The notes below the pieces were generated by a model. It did not search any database, was not told the origin of the DNA, and saw only the letters and a list, made by a program, of their open reading frames with translations. A stretch of DNA of 64,000 nt from assembly GCF_028285715.1 (NCBI RefSeq), contig NZ_JANQOO010000014.1, forward strand, positions 1 through 64,000. The letters run 5' to 3'. Below are positions 42,955 to 51,426 of the stretch, one piece after another. A program made the translations under genes and the position numbers. Source of the DNA: Ulvibacterium sp. (GTDB taxonomy: Bacteria > Bacteroidota > Bacteroidia > Flavobacteriales > Flavobacteriaceae). The stretch's first letter is position 1. Every line of letters starts with the position of its first letter.

Positions 42955-43626
42955 TTACAGGAGATATGCCATTGCTATGCCCAAAACAATAACCAATAGT
43001 TTCCGCATATTGAAGGTATGGCCTTCGGAGCTTTCAAAAAGTATGACCGTGGAGATATGCAAGAAAACCCCGATTACCATAGCATTGATATAGCTTAAAT
43101 AAGGGGATATCAAATCAACATTGGTCGCAAAAAAACTGCCCGAGGGGGTCATCAACGCGAAAAGGCTTATGAACAACACCGCATAAGCCATTCGTATTTT
43201 AGAGCCCAGAAGAAAGATACTCAAAATAATGGCTATGGGAACTTTATGTACCAATATACCATATATAATAGTATCATTTTCTTTAACCGGGAAACCTTCC
43301 AAAAAAGCATGTATGGACAGGCTAGCGAATAAGAGCCATGGAAACAGCGTCTTTTCCCCGTTCATATGGATATGGCCATGTTCCGCACCCTGTGAAAAAA
43401 ATTCCAAAAATATTTGGAGAAGGATTCCAAGCATAATGAAGACCCCGATGATTTTTGCATTGGAGTCTGCATAGGCCTTTGGGAAAAGCTCAAATAGGGT
43501 TAAAGCCAGTAAAAATGCCCCGCTAAAGGCCAGGAGAAGCTTAAAATTTGCTTTGTTTTTTGGTTTGAAAAGAATCACAAAACCAAAACTCAACAATACG
43601 GCAAGAATGGGCAAAAGATATTTCAA
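42955..43626 (-). CDS. ZIP-family metal transporter
   Basis: A 223-residue membrane protein with about eight helices. ZIP signatures are SIHAFLEGFPV (HxxxEG metal site in helix 4) and ILVHKVPIAIILS (helix 5 His-Pro), and a cytosolic His-containing loop (AEHGHIHMNGEK) typical of the family. It probably imports or exports zinc, iron or manganese. It is divergent from the RNA methyltransferase, with a short hairpin (43652-43673) in the gap. Confidence 0.9.
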   Translation of the reverse strand: MKYLLPILAVLLSFGFVILFKPKNKANFKLLLAFSGAFLLALTLFELFPKAYADSNAKIIGVFIMLGILLQIFLEFFSQGAEHGHIHMNGEKTLFPWLLFASLSIHAFLEGFPVKENDTIIYGILVHKVPIAIILSIFLLGSKIRMAYAVLFISLFALMTPSGSFFATNVDLISPYLSYINAMVIGVFLHISTVILFESSEGHTFNMRKLLVIVLGIAMAYLL

Positions 43627-43651
43627 AGGACAATAGGTTAGGTTGTTTTAA

Positions 43652-43673
43652 GGATTTGTGACGATACAAATCC
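43652..43673. repeat. Hairpin between ZIP transporter and RNA methyltransferase genes
   Basis: GGATTTGT (43652-43659) and ACAAATCC (43666-43673) are exact inverted repeats with a six-base loop, in the gap between divergent genes. It could be an operator, for instance for metal control, but it has no recognised consensus. A TATTTTTG box (43693-43700) toward the methyltransferase gene follows. Confidence 0.4.
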
Positions 43674-43720
43674 GTAAGGCCCAAAAATACTGTATTTTTG
43701 ATTCAATTTGATGATAGGGA

Positions 43721-44881
43721 ATGAAGGATAACTTTACCATGGTAGCCAAGACCTTGTTTGGTTTTGAGGAGATATTGGCCAAAGAATTACGCCAATTGGG
43801 TGCGGGGAATGTAAAAATCGGTACACGAAACGTTTCCTTTGAAGGGGATACTGGATTTATGTACAAGGCCAATATATGTCTTCGTACGGCCATAAAGATT
43901 GTTAAGCCAGTATATTCCTTTTCCATCCGCAATGCCCATGATCTGTATCGGAAGATTTATGCCATGGACTGGTCGGAGTATCTGTCCGTGGATACAACAT
44001 TTGCCATAGATACTACCTTACACTCCGATAAGTTTACACATTCTCTTTACGTTTCCCAAAAGGCAAAGGATGCCATTGCGGACAAGTTTCGGGCCTTGGA
44101 TGGTAAACGTCCCAATGTGGATATCAAGAATCCGGATATACGCATAAATATCCATATTCAGCACGAACATTGCAATGTTTCCCTGGACAGTTCGGGGAAT
44201 TCCCTGCACCATAGAGGGTATCGCACGGCCACGAACATAGCCCCGATAAATGAAGTGCTCGCAGCCGGATTGTTACTTTTAAGTGGATGGGATGGTCGCT
44301 CGGATTTTCTGGATCCTATGTGCGGTAGTGGAACTATTTTGATTGAAGCCGCGATGATTGCGTGCAATATTCCGGCCAATATCAATCGAAAAGGTTTCGC
44401 ATTTGAAAAATGGCATGATTTTGATCCGGAACTTTACCACACGATTTTAGAGTCGAGTTTACATAAGGCCCGAGAGTTTCCATTTAGAATAGTGGGCTAT
44501 GACAAGGCCCCTTCGGCCGTACGTAAGGCGCTGGATAATATTGAAAATGCAAACCTTTCCGAATATATAACTGTAGAACAAAGGAATTTTTTTACTACGG
44601 AGAAATTTGCCGAAGGGAGATTACATATGGTATTTAATCCACCTTATGGAGAACGTCTGAATCTGGATATGAAAAAGTTCTATGGGTCTATTGGAGATAC
44701 CTTAAAACAGGGATATCCCGGTACGGATGCCTGGTTCATCACTTCAAATTTGGAAGCACTAAAGCATGTGGGCCTTCGTCCTTCGCGAAAGATCAAGGTT
44801 TTCAATAGTCATTTGGAATCGCGTCTTGTAAAATATGTAATGTACGAAGGAAGCAAAAAGGCAAAATACCAATCTTCTTAA
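43721..44881 (+). CDS. THUMP-domain class I RNA methyltransferase (RlmL/YpsC type)
   Basis: A 386-residue protein with an N-terminal THUMP domain (KTLFGFEEILAKELRQLG start) and a C-terminal SAM methyltransferase. The SAM loop is DPMCGSGTILIEAAMIACN and the catalytic motif NPPYGERL, typical of N2-guanine methyltransferases; the length fits YpsC/RlmL, which modify a guanine of 23S rRNA. The E. coli homologue is fused to a second methyltransferase (RlmKL); here the RlmL-like half stands alone. Confidence 0.93.
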   Translation: MKDNFTMVAKTLFGFEEILAKELRQLGAGNVKIGTRNVSFEGDTGFMYKANICLRTAIKIVKPVYSFSIRNAHDLYRKIYAMDWSEYLSVDTTFAIDTTLHSDKFTHSLYVSQKAKDAIADKFRALDGKRPNVDIKNPDIRINIHIQHEHCNVSLDSSGNSLHHRGYRTATNIAPINEVLAAGLLLLSGWDGRSDFLDPMCGSGTILIEAAMIACNIPANINRKGFAFEKWHDFDPELYHTILESSLHKAREFPFRIVGYDKAPSAVRKALDNIENANLSEYITVEQRNFFTTEKFAEGRLHMVFNPPYGERLNLDMKKFYGSIGDTLKQGYPGTDAWFITSNLEALKHVGLRPSRKIKVFNSHLESRLVKYVMYEGSKKAKYQSS

Positions 44882-44903
44882 GTTATTAAAAACGTTCCAA
44901 GTT

Positions 44904-45134
44904 ATGCGACCAAAACACAAGGCCCTTCTATTCAATTTTATCGCTTTTGTGACTTTGTTCCTTATGGCCCGATTGATTCTGGGGTATTTTTTACCGATCA
45001 ACCGAATTTTTTTGGCAGTTACCTCCGCCATCATTGCGAATGTGCTGGCACCCAAATTTGGAGCCATCCAGACAGATGAAGGGGAAAAGGTGCTAATGAA
45101 GTGGATTTTTATAAAAGGAATGCGCGAACTATGA
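44904..45134 (+). CDS. Small conserved-looking membrane protein, 76 residues
   Basis: A 76-residue protein with two hydrophobic segments (about residues 8-28 and 34-50) and a short charged tail. It follows the RNA methyltransferase by 22 bases and ends one base before the DUF6048 gene on the other strand. No family is recognised with confidence; the smooth codon use and tight spacing support a real gene. Confidence 0.7.
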   Translation: MRPKHKALLFNFIAFVTLFLMARLILGYFLPINRIFLAVTSAIIANVLAPKFGAIQTDEGEKVLMKWIFIKGMREL

Positions 45135-45135
45135 T

Positions 45136-45924
45136 TCATTCCTCGCTTTCTTCTTCCACTGTTTCCTTAGGTTTTTTGGCCTTTTTGTACAATGGAATTA
45201 GATAGGAAATGGAATAATTGTAACCAACGCCAAATTTACTTCCTTCGGTAACCTTGTTAAATCCCGGGATAAATAAATTGGGGAAAGGCTCCTCATTCGG
45301 ATCACTGAATAAAAAGCCCAAGCGAATACTCCCCCCGAGATAAATATTGGCGAAAAGCTCTACTTTGGTCCCAAAAACGAATTCGATCCAGGATTGTGTT
45401 CTACCACTAAATTCCTGCACTTCAGTGGAGCCCGGAGCAAATTGATCTCGGCTCCAATATCGATTACTCTCGTAAAAACGAAAGCTATTTACGGTTTGGC
45501 TAAAACTGCTGACAGCAAAGCGTCCGCCGACAAAAATGGAATTGTTCATTCCATACCAGTTTTCATAGGTATTGTAATCCACGCCCAATTTTAGATAACT
45601 ACCCGAAGTGGTAAAATCATAAAGTTCCGCATCGTTCGGGACATCTATACCCCCCAATTCCTCTATTCTGGTCTTCTCCTCGTTGCCCAATTCCGCAGCC
45701 AAATATAATTTTTGCCCCAACCGGTAATCACCTACAACTTCAAAGCCCGTATAATTATCCTGAAAAAAAGTCACTATAGGACGGCTGAGATCTATACCTA
45801 CCCTAAGGCCGTAAGGCTGTTCATAGACCACCGTATCCTTGGGCTGAAGATCAATAGGCTCTTGTTGCGCTTTTATTGGCACAAGGCCTAGCAAAAAAAA
45901 CAGGCTAATGAAATATCTTGACAT
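45136..45924 (-). CDS. DUF6048 family outer-membrane/secreted protein
   Basis: A 262-residue protein with a signal peptide (cleavage after PIKAQ). The rest reads as alternating beta strands with aromatic ends (YGLRVGIDLSRPIVTFF, YLKLGVDYNTYENWYG, IYLGGSIRLGFLF, FGVGYNYSISYLIP), so it is probably a small beta-barrel. It matches the flavobacterial DUF6048 pattern. It overlaps the DUF6452 gene by 20 bases and is the last of the rlmD-DUF6452-DUF6048 unit. Function unknown. Confidence 0.8.
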   Translation of the reverse strand: MSRYFISLFFLLGLVPIKAQQEPIDLQPKDTVVYEQPYGLRVGIDLSRPIVTFFQDNYTGFEVVGDYRLGQKLYLAAELGNEEKTRIEELGGIDVPNDAELYDFTTSGSYLKLGVDYNTYENWYGMNNSIFVGGRFAVSSFSQTVNSFRFYESNRYWSRDQFAPGSTEVQEFSGRTQSWIEFVFGTKVELFANIYLGGSIRLGFLFSDPNEEPFPNLFIPGFNKVTEGSKFGVGYNYSISYLIPLYKKAKKPKETVEEESEE

Positions 45925-46402
45925 GTGCCGCGGTTGAATTTTCCACTAGGGGAGTAATTATTTGTATTTCATTTATCCAAGGAGCATCCCCTTCCGAGCT
46001 TGCGGAACCTTCCAGTCCGTCATAGTTGGCCACAAATCCACATGCCCTGGAAACAAACACTTCCTGTACTTCATATGAAAATGTAAGTACATCGAAATTA
46101 GTGGGATCATCTTCCCCCAGTTGTTGGGAAATCAGAAAGGATGTGTTGTTCTCGGCCACTCGTAGTGGCAAGGCAATCGAATCCAAGGAGGCATTGGACA
46201 AGATTTCCAAGGTATCGGTCCCAATAATTAAACCATTTACCTGCAGGCCGGGTACTTCCTTGGTCTGTGTGATATCTTGGGAGTCAAAGAAACGAATGAT
46301 CAGCAGAGGCGTATCGCCATCTACACAGATATCATCCTTTTCACAGGCGGAAAACGAGATAATTCCCAATAGAAAAACTAAAACTACAGTGGTTTTCTTC
46401 AT
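45905..46402 (-). CDS. DUF6452 family lipoprotein
   Basis: A 165-residue lipoprotein (lipobox IISFSAC). It carries a DDICVDGDTPLLIIRFFD segment of the type seen in DUF6452, and a C-terminal RACGFVANYDGL region. It overlaps rlmD by four bases at its start and DUF6048 by 20 bases at its end, so all three are one operon. DUF6452/DUF6048 pairs behind rlmD are, from memory, a flavobacterial habit. Function unknown. Confidence 0.8.
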   Translation of the reverse strand: MKKTTVVLVFLLGIISFSACEKDDICVDGDTPLLIIRFFDSQDITQTKEVPGLQVNGLIIGTDTLEILSNASLDSIALPLRVAENNTSFLISQQLGEDDPTNFDVLTFSYEVQEVFVSRACGFVANYDGLEGSASSEGDAPWINEIQIITPLVENSTAAHVKIFH

Positions 46403-47814
46403 AGGCCCAGCTTCTCCAAAAGTACAACATTTTCCACGTGGTGGGTCTGTGGAAACATATCCACGGGTTGTATTCGGGTTATTTTATACTTTTCCTTCAT
46501 CAGTTCCAAATCCCTGGCCTGGGTAGCGCTATTGCAACTTACATATACTACTTTTTTTGGAGCGATATCCATAATTTGCCGTACCACATCCTTATGCATG
46601 CCATCACGTGGAGGATCGGTTATGAGTACATCTGGATTTCCATTTTCTACAATGAATTTTTCATCAAAGACCGCTTTCATATCCCCCACAAAAAAATTGA
46701 CATTGTCTATCCCGTTGCGTTTTGCATTTTCCTTGGCATTGTCGATGGCTTCGGGAACCGCTTCAATGCCAATAACCTTTTTCGCATTTTTTGCAACAAA
46801 CTGGGCTATGGTCCCTGTCCCGGTATAAAGATCGTATACCAATTCTTCTCCGGTGAGGGCTGCAAAATCCCTGACTAGTTTATACAGTTCATAGGCCTGT
46901 TCGGAATTTGTTTGATAAAATGATTTTGCATCTATCTTAAAACTAAGGCCTTCCATTTCTTCCAAAATATAATCACGACCCGAATGACGGAGCACTTCTT
47001 GATCATAAATGGTATCGTTCCGCTTTTGATTGATAACATATAGGAGCGATGTAATTTCGGGAAAACTCTTGCTCAAATAATCGAGAAGTAAATTCCTTTT
47101 TACCGTATCATCGTCAAAAAACTGAATCAGTACCATAACCTCGCCTGTGGAAGAAGTCCGTATCATTAAGGTCCGTAATTGCCCGTGTTGTTCTCGAGGA
47201 TTAAAGAAGGAGAGCTCATGCGTTACGGCAAATTCCTTGACCGCCCTGCGAATGGCATTGGAGGGGTCGGGCTGCAGGTGGCAGGTTTCAATGTCCAAAA
47301 TTTTGTCCCACATACCTGGAATATGAAATCCTAAGGCATTTTTGTTGGTAATCTCCTCATCGGATTGAATTTCCTCCAAAGTCAACCAACGGCTATCCGA
47401 AAAAGAAAATTCCATTTTGTTACGATAGAAATACGTATTATTCGAACCTATTATGGGGGATATTTCAGGGAGTTCCAAATGTCCGATGCGCCTGAGGTTG
47501 TTTTCCACTTCCCGCTGTTTGTAGTACAACTGGTGGGCATAATCCATATGCTGCCATTTACAACCACCACATACACCGAAATGTTGACACACCGGTTCCG
47601 TTCGTTTGTCCGAAAGGGAATGAAAATTGATGGCCACTCCTTCAAAGAATGATTTTCTTTTTTTGAGGGTCTGTACATCCACAATATCCCCGGGTACGGC
47701 ATTGGTTAAAAAAATTACCCGGCCATCGGGCGCCTTGCCTATGGCTTTGCCCTTGGCACCTGCATCTATTACTTCAATGTTCTCAAAAAAACGACGGGCG
47801 GATTTTTTACGCAT
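46399..47814 (-). CDS. rlmD: 23S rRNA (uracil-5-)-methyltransferase RlmD
   Basis: A 471-residue enzyme: an N-terminal TRAM domain (IDAGAKGKAIGKAPDGRVIFL), an iron-sulfur site with Cys76, Cys82 and Cys85 (VCQHFGVCGGCKW) and a fourth Cys in DIETCHLQ, then a SAM methyltransferase domain with YDLYTGTGTIAQFVAK, DPPRDGMH and the catalytic Cys in VVYVSCNSATQARDL. It makes 5-methyluridine in 23S rRNA (position 1939 in E. coli). First gene of the operon with DUF6452 and DUF6048. Confidence 0.95.
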   Translation of the reverse strand: MRKKSARRFFENIEVIDAGAKGKAIGKAPDGRVIFLTNAVPGDIVDVQTLKKRKSFFEGVAINFHSLSDKRTEPVCQHFGVCGGCKWQHMDYAHQLYYKQREVENNLRRIGHLELPEISPIIGSNNTYFYRNKMEFSFSDSRWLTLEEIQSDEEITNKNALGFHIPGMWDKILDIETCHLQPDPSNAIRRAVKEFAVTHELSFFNPREQHGQLRTLMIRTSSTGEVMVLIQFFDDDTVKRNLLLDYLSKSFPEITSLLYVINQKRNDTIYDQEVLRHSGRDYILEEMEGLSFKIDAKSFYQTNSEQAYELYKLVRDFAALTGEELVYDLYTGTGTIAQFVAKNAKKVIGIEAVPEAIDNAKENAKRNGIDNVNFFVGDMKAVFDEKFIVENGNPDVLITDPPRDGMHKDVVRQIMDIAPKKVVYVSCNSATQARDLELMKEKYKITRIQPVDMFPQTHHVENVVLLEKLGL

Positions 47815-47937
47815 TGGACAAAAGTACTAATCGGATTGTATTTATAAGGGGTATCTTTAAAAGGAATACTATTAAAAAAAGTTAAAAAATAATGAACCTT
47901 TTTGACTTTTTTAGGTCTATGGTATAGAAGGTATACT

Positions 47938-48471
47938 ATGAACCCGAACAAGATATTTGATGCTTTGCTGGTATTGCAATCCCAATCAGGGAGCAAAAAG
48001 GCCCTTGGACTATTGGTAAAGCGATACCATGGTAAGTTATGTAGGCATTCTTACTGGTATACCCATGATTTGGATGCGGCTAAGGACATTGTACAAGATA
48101 GTTGGAGCGTCATCATTACGAAGTTACCCAATATTAGGGACCCCAATGCCTTTGGAAGTTGGGCCATGCGAATCGTTACTCGGAAATCGTTGGATTTTCT
48201 CAACCGAAATAAAAGCGATAGGGAAAAATTACGGTTCTACCACAAGACACAGCAGGATTTGGATACGGCGGAGGATAAAGAATCCGATTTGATCCAACTT
48301 GAAAAAGCCATAAAACAATTGCCAAATACCCAACAGGTGGTACTGCGATTGTTTTATACCGAGGAATATTCCTTAAAGGAAATAAGTGCCATTCTAGAAA
48401 TATCCACGGGAACGGTGAAATCACGATTATTTCATGCCCGGGAAAAATTAAAAACAATTCTTAAAAAATAG
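47938..48471 (+). CDS. RNA polymerase sigma-70 family factor (ECF type)
   Basis: About 177 residues from the ATG at 47938, with AGAAGG upstream; a further upstream in-frame start would add a non-conserved 12 residues. Region 2 shows RHSYWYTHDLDAAKDIVQDSW and the DPNAFGSWAMRIVTRKSLDFL segment; region 4 shows LPNTQQVVLRLFYTEEYSLKEISAILEISTGTVKSRLFHAREKL. The next gene, four bases later, encodes a DUF6768 membrane protein that probably regulates it, as in other sigma/DUF6768 pairs in Bacteroidota. Confidence 0.93.
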   Translation: MNPNKIFDALLVLQSQSGSKKALGLLVKRYHGKLCRHSYWYTHDLDAAKDIVQDSWSVIITKLPNIRDPNAFGSWAMRIVTRKSLDFLNRNKSDREKLRFYHKTQQDLDTAEDKESDLIQLEKAIKQLPNTQQVVLRLFYTEEYSLKEISAILEISTGTVKSRLFHAREKLKTILKK

Positions 48472-48475
48472 ACGG

Positions 48476-48862
48476 ATGAAAACAGAAAAGGAAAAAATTG
48501 ATGAACTGATCAAGGAAACCCTAGATAGGGAAGAAGCTAAATTTTACGACCAATTGGAAGAGCAAGATCTTTTTGGAAAAATGGGTGGGGTCTATAAAAG
48601 TAAACTGGGGTGGTTGGCCATTCTTATGAACATTGTGCACCTCATCGTTTTTGCCTTGTTCGTTTACTGCGTTGTCCAATTTTTCAATACTACGGATACC
48701 AATTCGCTTATCAAATGGTCGTCGGGAGGGTTCCTTTGTATGATTGTTATGGGTATGTTGAAACTTTTTGTTTGGATGCAGATGGATAAAAACGATATGC
48801 TACGGGAATTAAAGCGGTTGGAGCTCCAGATAGCGGCATTATCACATCGGTTGGACAAATAA
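48476..48862 (+). CDS. DUF6768 family membrane protein, partner of the sigma factor
   Basis: A 128-residue protein: a charged N-terminal region (KEKIDELIKETLDREEAKFY), two membrane segments (about 44-67 and 80-100) and a short coiled-coil C-terminus (RELKRLELQIAALSHRLDK). The pattern matches DUF6768. Cotranscribed with the sigma factor; an anti-sigma-like or membrane-sensing role is likely by position but has not been shown. Confidence 0.82.
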   Translation: MKTEKEKIDELIKETLDREEAKFYDQLEEQDLFGKMGGVYKSKLGWLAILMNIVHLIVFALFVYCVVQFFNTTDTNSLIKWSSGGFLCMIVMGMLKLFVWMQMDKNDMLRELKRLELQIAALSHRLDK

Positions 48863-48966
48863 TTGGAAAATAGTCCATAATATTTATTAATTTTACGCCG
48901 CTACAAAGGATGATTTCTCTCCCAAAGAAGGAATTGCTATAGTCTCATTTAAAGGTATTTATCATC

Positions 48967-50244
48967 ATGTCGGTTATAAGCAGTATTACTTCCAAGGACG
49001 CTATTGCATTGGAGCAAAAATATGGAGCACAAAATTATCATCCCTTGCCCGTAGTGCTCAGCAGGGGAGAAGGTGTATACGTTTGGGACATTGAGGGACG
49101 TAAATATTATGATTTCCTTTCTGCCTATTCTGCTGTGAACCAAGGGCACTGCCATCCCAAAATCATAAATGCTCTAAAGGAGCAGGCCGAAAATTTGACC
49201 CTTACCTCACGGGCATTTTACAATGATATGCTAGGCAGGTATGAGAAATATGTTACGGAGTATTTTGGGTTTGATAAGGTGCTCCCCATGAATACAGGGG
49301 CGGAGGCTGTTGAAACGGCCATTAAATTGGCGCGTAAATGGGGTTATGAAAAAAAAGGGATCCATGCAAATAGGGCAAAAATCATCGTTTGTCAAAATAA
49401 TTTTCATGGAAGGACCATAACCATCATATCGGCCTCCAACGATCCGGTGGCTACGGAAAACTTTGGACCCTATACTCCGGGAATCGTTTCTATTCGATAC
49501 AATGACCTGAATGCACTCCAAGAAGTTTTGAAAGATGGGGACGTAGCCGGGTTTTTGGTAGAACCCATACAGGGAGAAGCCGGGGTCTATGTGCCGGACG
49601 AAACCTACATTAAAGAGGCCCACACTTTATGTAAGGAAAACAATGTACTTTTTATAGCCGATGAAGTCCAAACCGGTATCGCACGTACTGGGAGGTTGCT
49701 GGCTACTTGCGGTAATTGCTCCTGCTCCACCAAATTGTGCAATGGTACTCCCGAAGTTAAACCGGATATTTTGATTTTAGGCAAGGCATTGTCGGGAGGG
49801 GTATTCCCGGTATCCGCCGTATTAGCAAACACCGAGATCATGGATGTAATACGTCCAGGCAACCACGGATCTACCTTTGGGGGAAATCCATTGGCCTGTG
49901 CCGTGGCGATTGCCGCTTTGGAAGTGGTAAAGGAGGAAGGCTTAGCTGAAAATGCAGATTATTTAGGTACTATCTTCAGGAGAGAAATGGAAAAGCTGAT
50001 ACAGCGCACCGATCTTGTAAGGTTAGTTCGGGGAAAGGGGCTTCTGAACGCTATTGTCATCAATGATACCGAAGATAGTTCCACGGCCTGGAATATTTGT
50101 TTGGCCTTGAAGGAAAATGGACTTCTGGCCAAACCCACCCATGGAAATATCATTAGATTTGCCCCTCCTCTGGTAATGACCGAAGAACAATTACTGGAAT
50201 GTATAGCCATTATTTCCAAGACCATACTGGAATTTGAAAAATAA
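48967..50244 (+). CDS. rocD: Ornithine aminotransferase (ornithine-oxo-acid transaminase)
   Basis: A 425-residue PLP enzyme of class III. Key marks are [64 protein letters not shown], and the PLP Lys273 in [16 protein letters not shown], with [17 protein letters not shown]. It converts ornithine plus 2-oxoglutarate to glutamate semialdehyde plus glutamate in arginine/proline metabolism. A short cysteine-rich stretch (C248, C251, C253, C258) lies between the Asp and Lys regions, a feature I recall in Bacteroidota homologues. The stop codon overlaps the first arm of the inverted-repeat element at 50243. Confidence 0.94.
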   Translation: MSVISSITSKDAIALEQKYGAQNYHPLPVVLSRGEGVYVWDIEGRKYYDFLSAYSAVNQGHCHPKIINALKEQAENLTLTSRAFYNDMLGRYEKYVTEYFGFDKVLPMNTGAEAVETAIKLARKWGYEKKGIHANRAKIIVCQNNFHGRTITIISASNDPVATENFGPYTPGIVSIRYNDLNALQEVLKDGDVAGFLVEPIQGEAGVYVPDETYIKEAHTLCKENNVLFIADEVQTGIARTGRLLATCGNCSCSTKLCNGTPEVKPDILILGKALSGGVFPVSAVLANTEIMDVIRPGNHGSTFGGNPLACAVAIAALEVVKEEGLAENADYLGTIFRREMEKLIQRTDLVRLVRGKGLLNAIVINDTEDSSTAWNICLALKENGLLAKPTHGNIIRFAPPLVMTEEQLLECIAIISKTILEFEK

Positions 50245-50379
50245 AAACGTTTCTAAAAAGTGAAGAGATGGCACCATCTCTCACAAGGAACACTATCCCA
50301 ATGCTCAGCAACATCCAAATTGGAGACCTTGGCTTAGCTCAGAACGACCTCTATTAATACTCTTTTTAGAAACGTTTTT
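50243..50379. repeat. Inverted-repeat element with 18-bp arms between convergent genes
   Basis: AAAAACGTTTCTAAAAAG (50243-50260) and CTTTTTAGAAACGTTTTT (50362-50379) are perfect inverted repeats separated by 101 bases. Inside, a second hairpin (50260-50284, AGAGATGG/CCATCTCT with a bulged GTG/CAC extension) is present. The left arm begins in the rocD stop codon and the right arm ends 15 bases before the stop of the converging gene. It may be a bidirectional terminator with an unusually large loop, a small structured RNA, or a non-coding mobile-element remnant. Confidence 0.6.
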
Positions 50380-50394
50380 CAATATTTTCATCTT

Positions 50395-50706
50395 CTAAAG
50401 TCCAGAGCCAAATCCATCGGTTCCGATAAAAGCGATTATTGCCCCAAAATACAGAATGATGAAAATTAAATAAATTAAGGCAACGGCCATTCCAATATAA
50501 GAGAGAATCCTTCCCGTCTTCACATTTTCATAACCGGTATACATCTCAGGATTGGCCATATACAATTTTTCTGCTTTTTTGGCACTACTGAGGCCAATAA
50601 TACTGAAAATAATCGCGAAGGGGCCGCAGCATATGAATGCGCCCACCAAGGATATGATTCCCATGGTGAGTGCATTGCTTGCTCCAGGTAATGGGTTTTG
50701 ATTCAT
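50395..50706 (-). CDS. CCC-motif (DUF4190-like) small membrane protein
   Basis: About 103 residues from the ATG at 50706. Two membrane segments: SNALTMGIISLVGAFICCGPFAIIFSIIGL with the Cys-Cys pair, and ILSYIGMAVALIYLIFIILYFGAI. The linker KAEKLYMANPEMYTGYENVKTGR is typical. The start lies one base after the stop of the paralogous gene upstream (TAATATG). Function unknown. Confidence 0.85.
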   Translation of the reverse strand: MNQNPLPGASNALTMGIISLVGAFICCGPFAIIFSIIGLSSAKKAEKLYMANPEMYTGYENVKTGRILSYIGMAVALIYLIFIILYFGAIIAFIGTDGFGSGL

Positions 50707-50707
50707 A

Positions 50708-51043
50708 TTATTCCTCAATTCCGTATTGTTCCATCATTTCCCTTACCTGTTCCATATAGGCATCGATACCGCCCATTTGGGAGATGGAATAAATAGTGTA
50801 TATCAAAGTAGTAATGCCGAGTACCAAGCCAATAATGGCAACGGTCTTGGCCGTTTTGAGTTGACTGAAATTAGAATAATTCCCGGGATTTTCCCTATAG
50901 GTGTTCTCGTCTTTCCTGGTTAGGAAAAATGCGATTCCGGACATAATGATTCCACCTATACCCGAGCTGCAAAAGCAACAGAGAAAGGATACGATTCCCA
51001 ATACCAATGCTATGGTGACATTCGGTAATTTTTGTTGTTCCAT
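50708..51043 (-). CDS. CCC-motif small membrane protein, paralogue
   Basis: A 111-residue paralogue of the next gene: ALVLGIVSFLCCFCSSGIGGIIMSGIAFFL with a Cys-rich membrane segment, the linker DENTYRENPGNYSNFSQLKTAK, and the second segment TVAIIGLVLGITTLIYTIYSI. The same order (DUF2752, then CCC-motif proteins) is a recurring flavobacterial cluster. Function unknown. Confidence 0.85.
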   Translation of the reverse strand: MEQQKLPNVTIALVLGIVSFLCCFCSSGIGGIIMSGIAFFLTRKDENTYRENPGNYSNFSQLKTAKTVAIIGLVLGITTLIYTIYSISQMGGIDAYMEQVREMMEQYGIEE

Positions 51044-51059
51044 AATTATAAAGGTTTAG

Positions 51060-51365
51060 TTAGATAAATTTTAGGATATAATTACCCAATATAAGGCCCA
51101 CACTCAGTATCATAAGTGCAATAACCCATTTGTTGATATAACGAATCTTAAAAAAGGTGTCCGCCAATAGTAAGCCCAATAAGGGAATAATTGTATAAAT
51201 GGCAGGGTACATCTGGAAAGCGGCAATAAAATCGCCTTGAAACAATAAAGCCACGGAACGCTGCAATCCGCAACCCGGGCAATCCACTCCCAAAATCTGC
51301 TTACTAAAACAGGGAAGCATGTAATCTTCAGCTTGTAAAGGCAATCTCGCTAATAGAACATTCAT
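51060..51365 (-). CDS. DUF2752 family membrane protein
   Basis: A 101-residue protein with the DUF2752 hallmark CFSKQILGVDCPGCGLQRSV, followed by FQGDFIAAFQMYPAIYTIIPLLGLL and a second C-terminal membrane segment. The CPGCGLQR motif may bind metal or take part in thiol chemistry. First gene of a three-gene unit with the two CCC-motif proteins. Function unknown. Confidence 0.9.
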   Translation of the reverse strand: MNVLLARLPLQAEDYMLPCFSKQILGVDCPGCGLQRSVALLFQGDFIAAFQMYPAIYTIIPLLGLLLADTFFKIRYINKWVIALMILSVGLILGNYILKFI

Positions 51366-51399
51366 GCTCTAAATTGATTTTTCACATGAAAAATACCAT

Positions 51400-51407
51400 T
51401 ATTTTTG
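51400..51407 (+). promoter_or_regulatory. Probable -7 promoter box for the Smr-domain gene
   Basis: TATTTTTG matches the Bacteroidota TAnnTTTG -7 consensus, 20 bases before the ATG at 51427. A TTG (51374-51376) lies 23 bases upstream as a possible -33 element. Confidence 0.5.
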
Positions 51408-51426
51408 GGTATAATAAAATAAAAAC

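Noticed and set aside
50243..50379. Integron attC site
   Set aside because: Size and inverted arms are similar, but the required GTTRRRY/RYYYAAC core sites are not seen at the ends.
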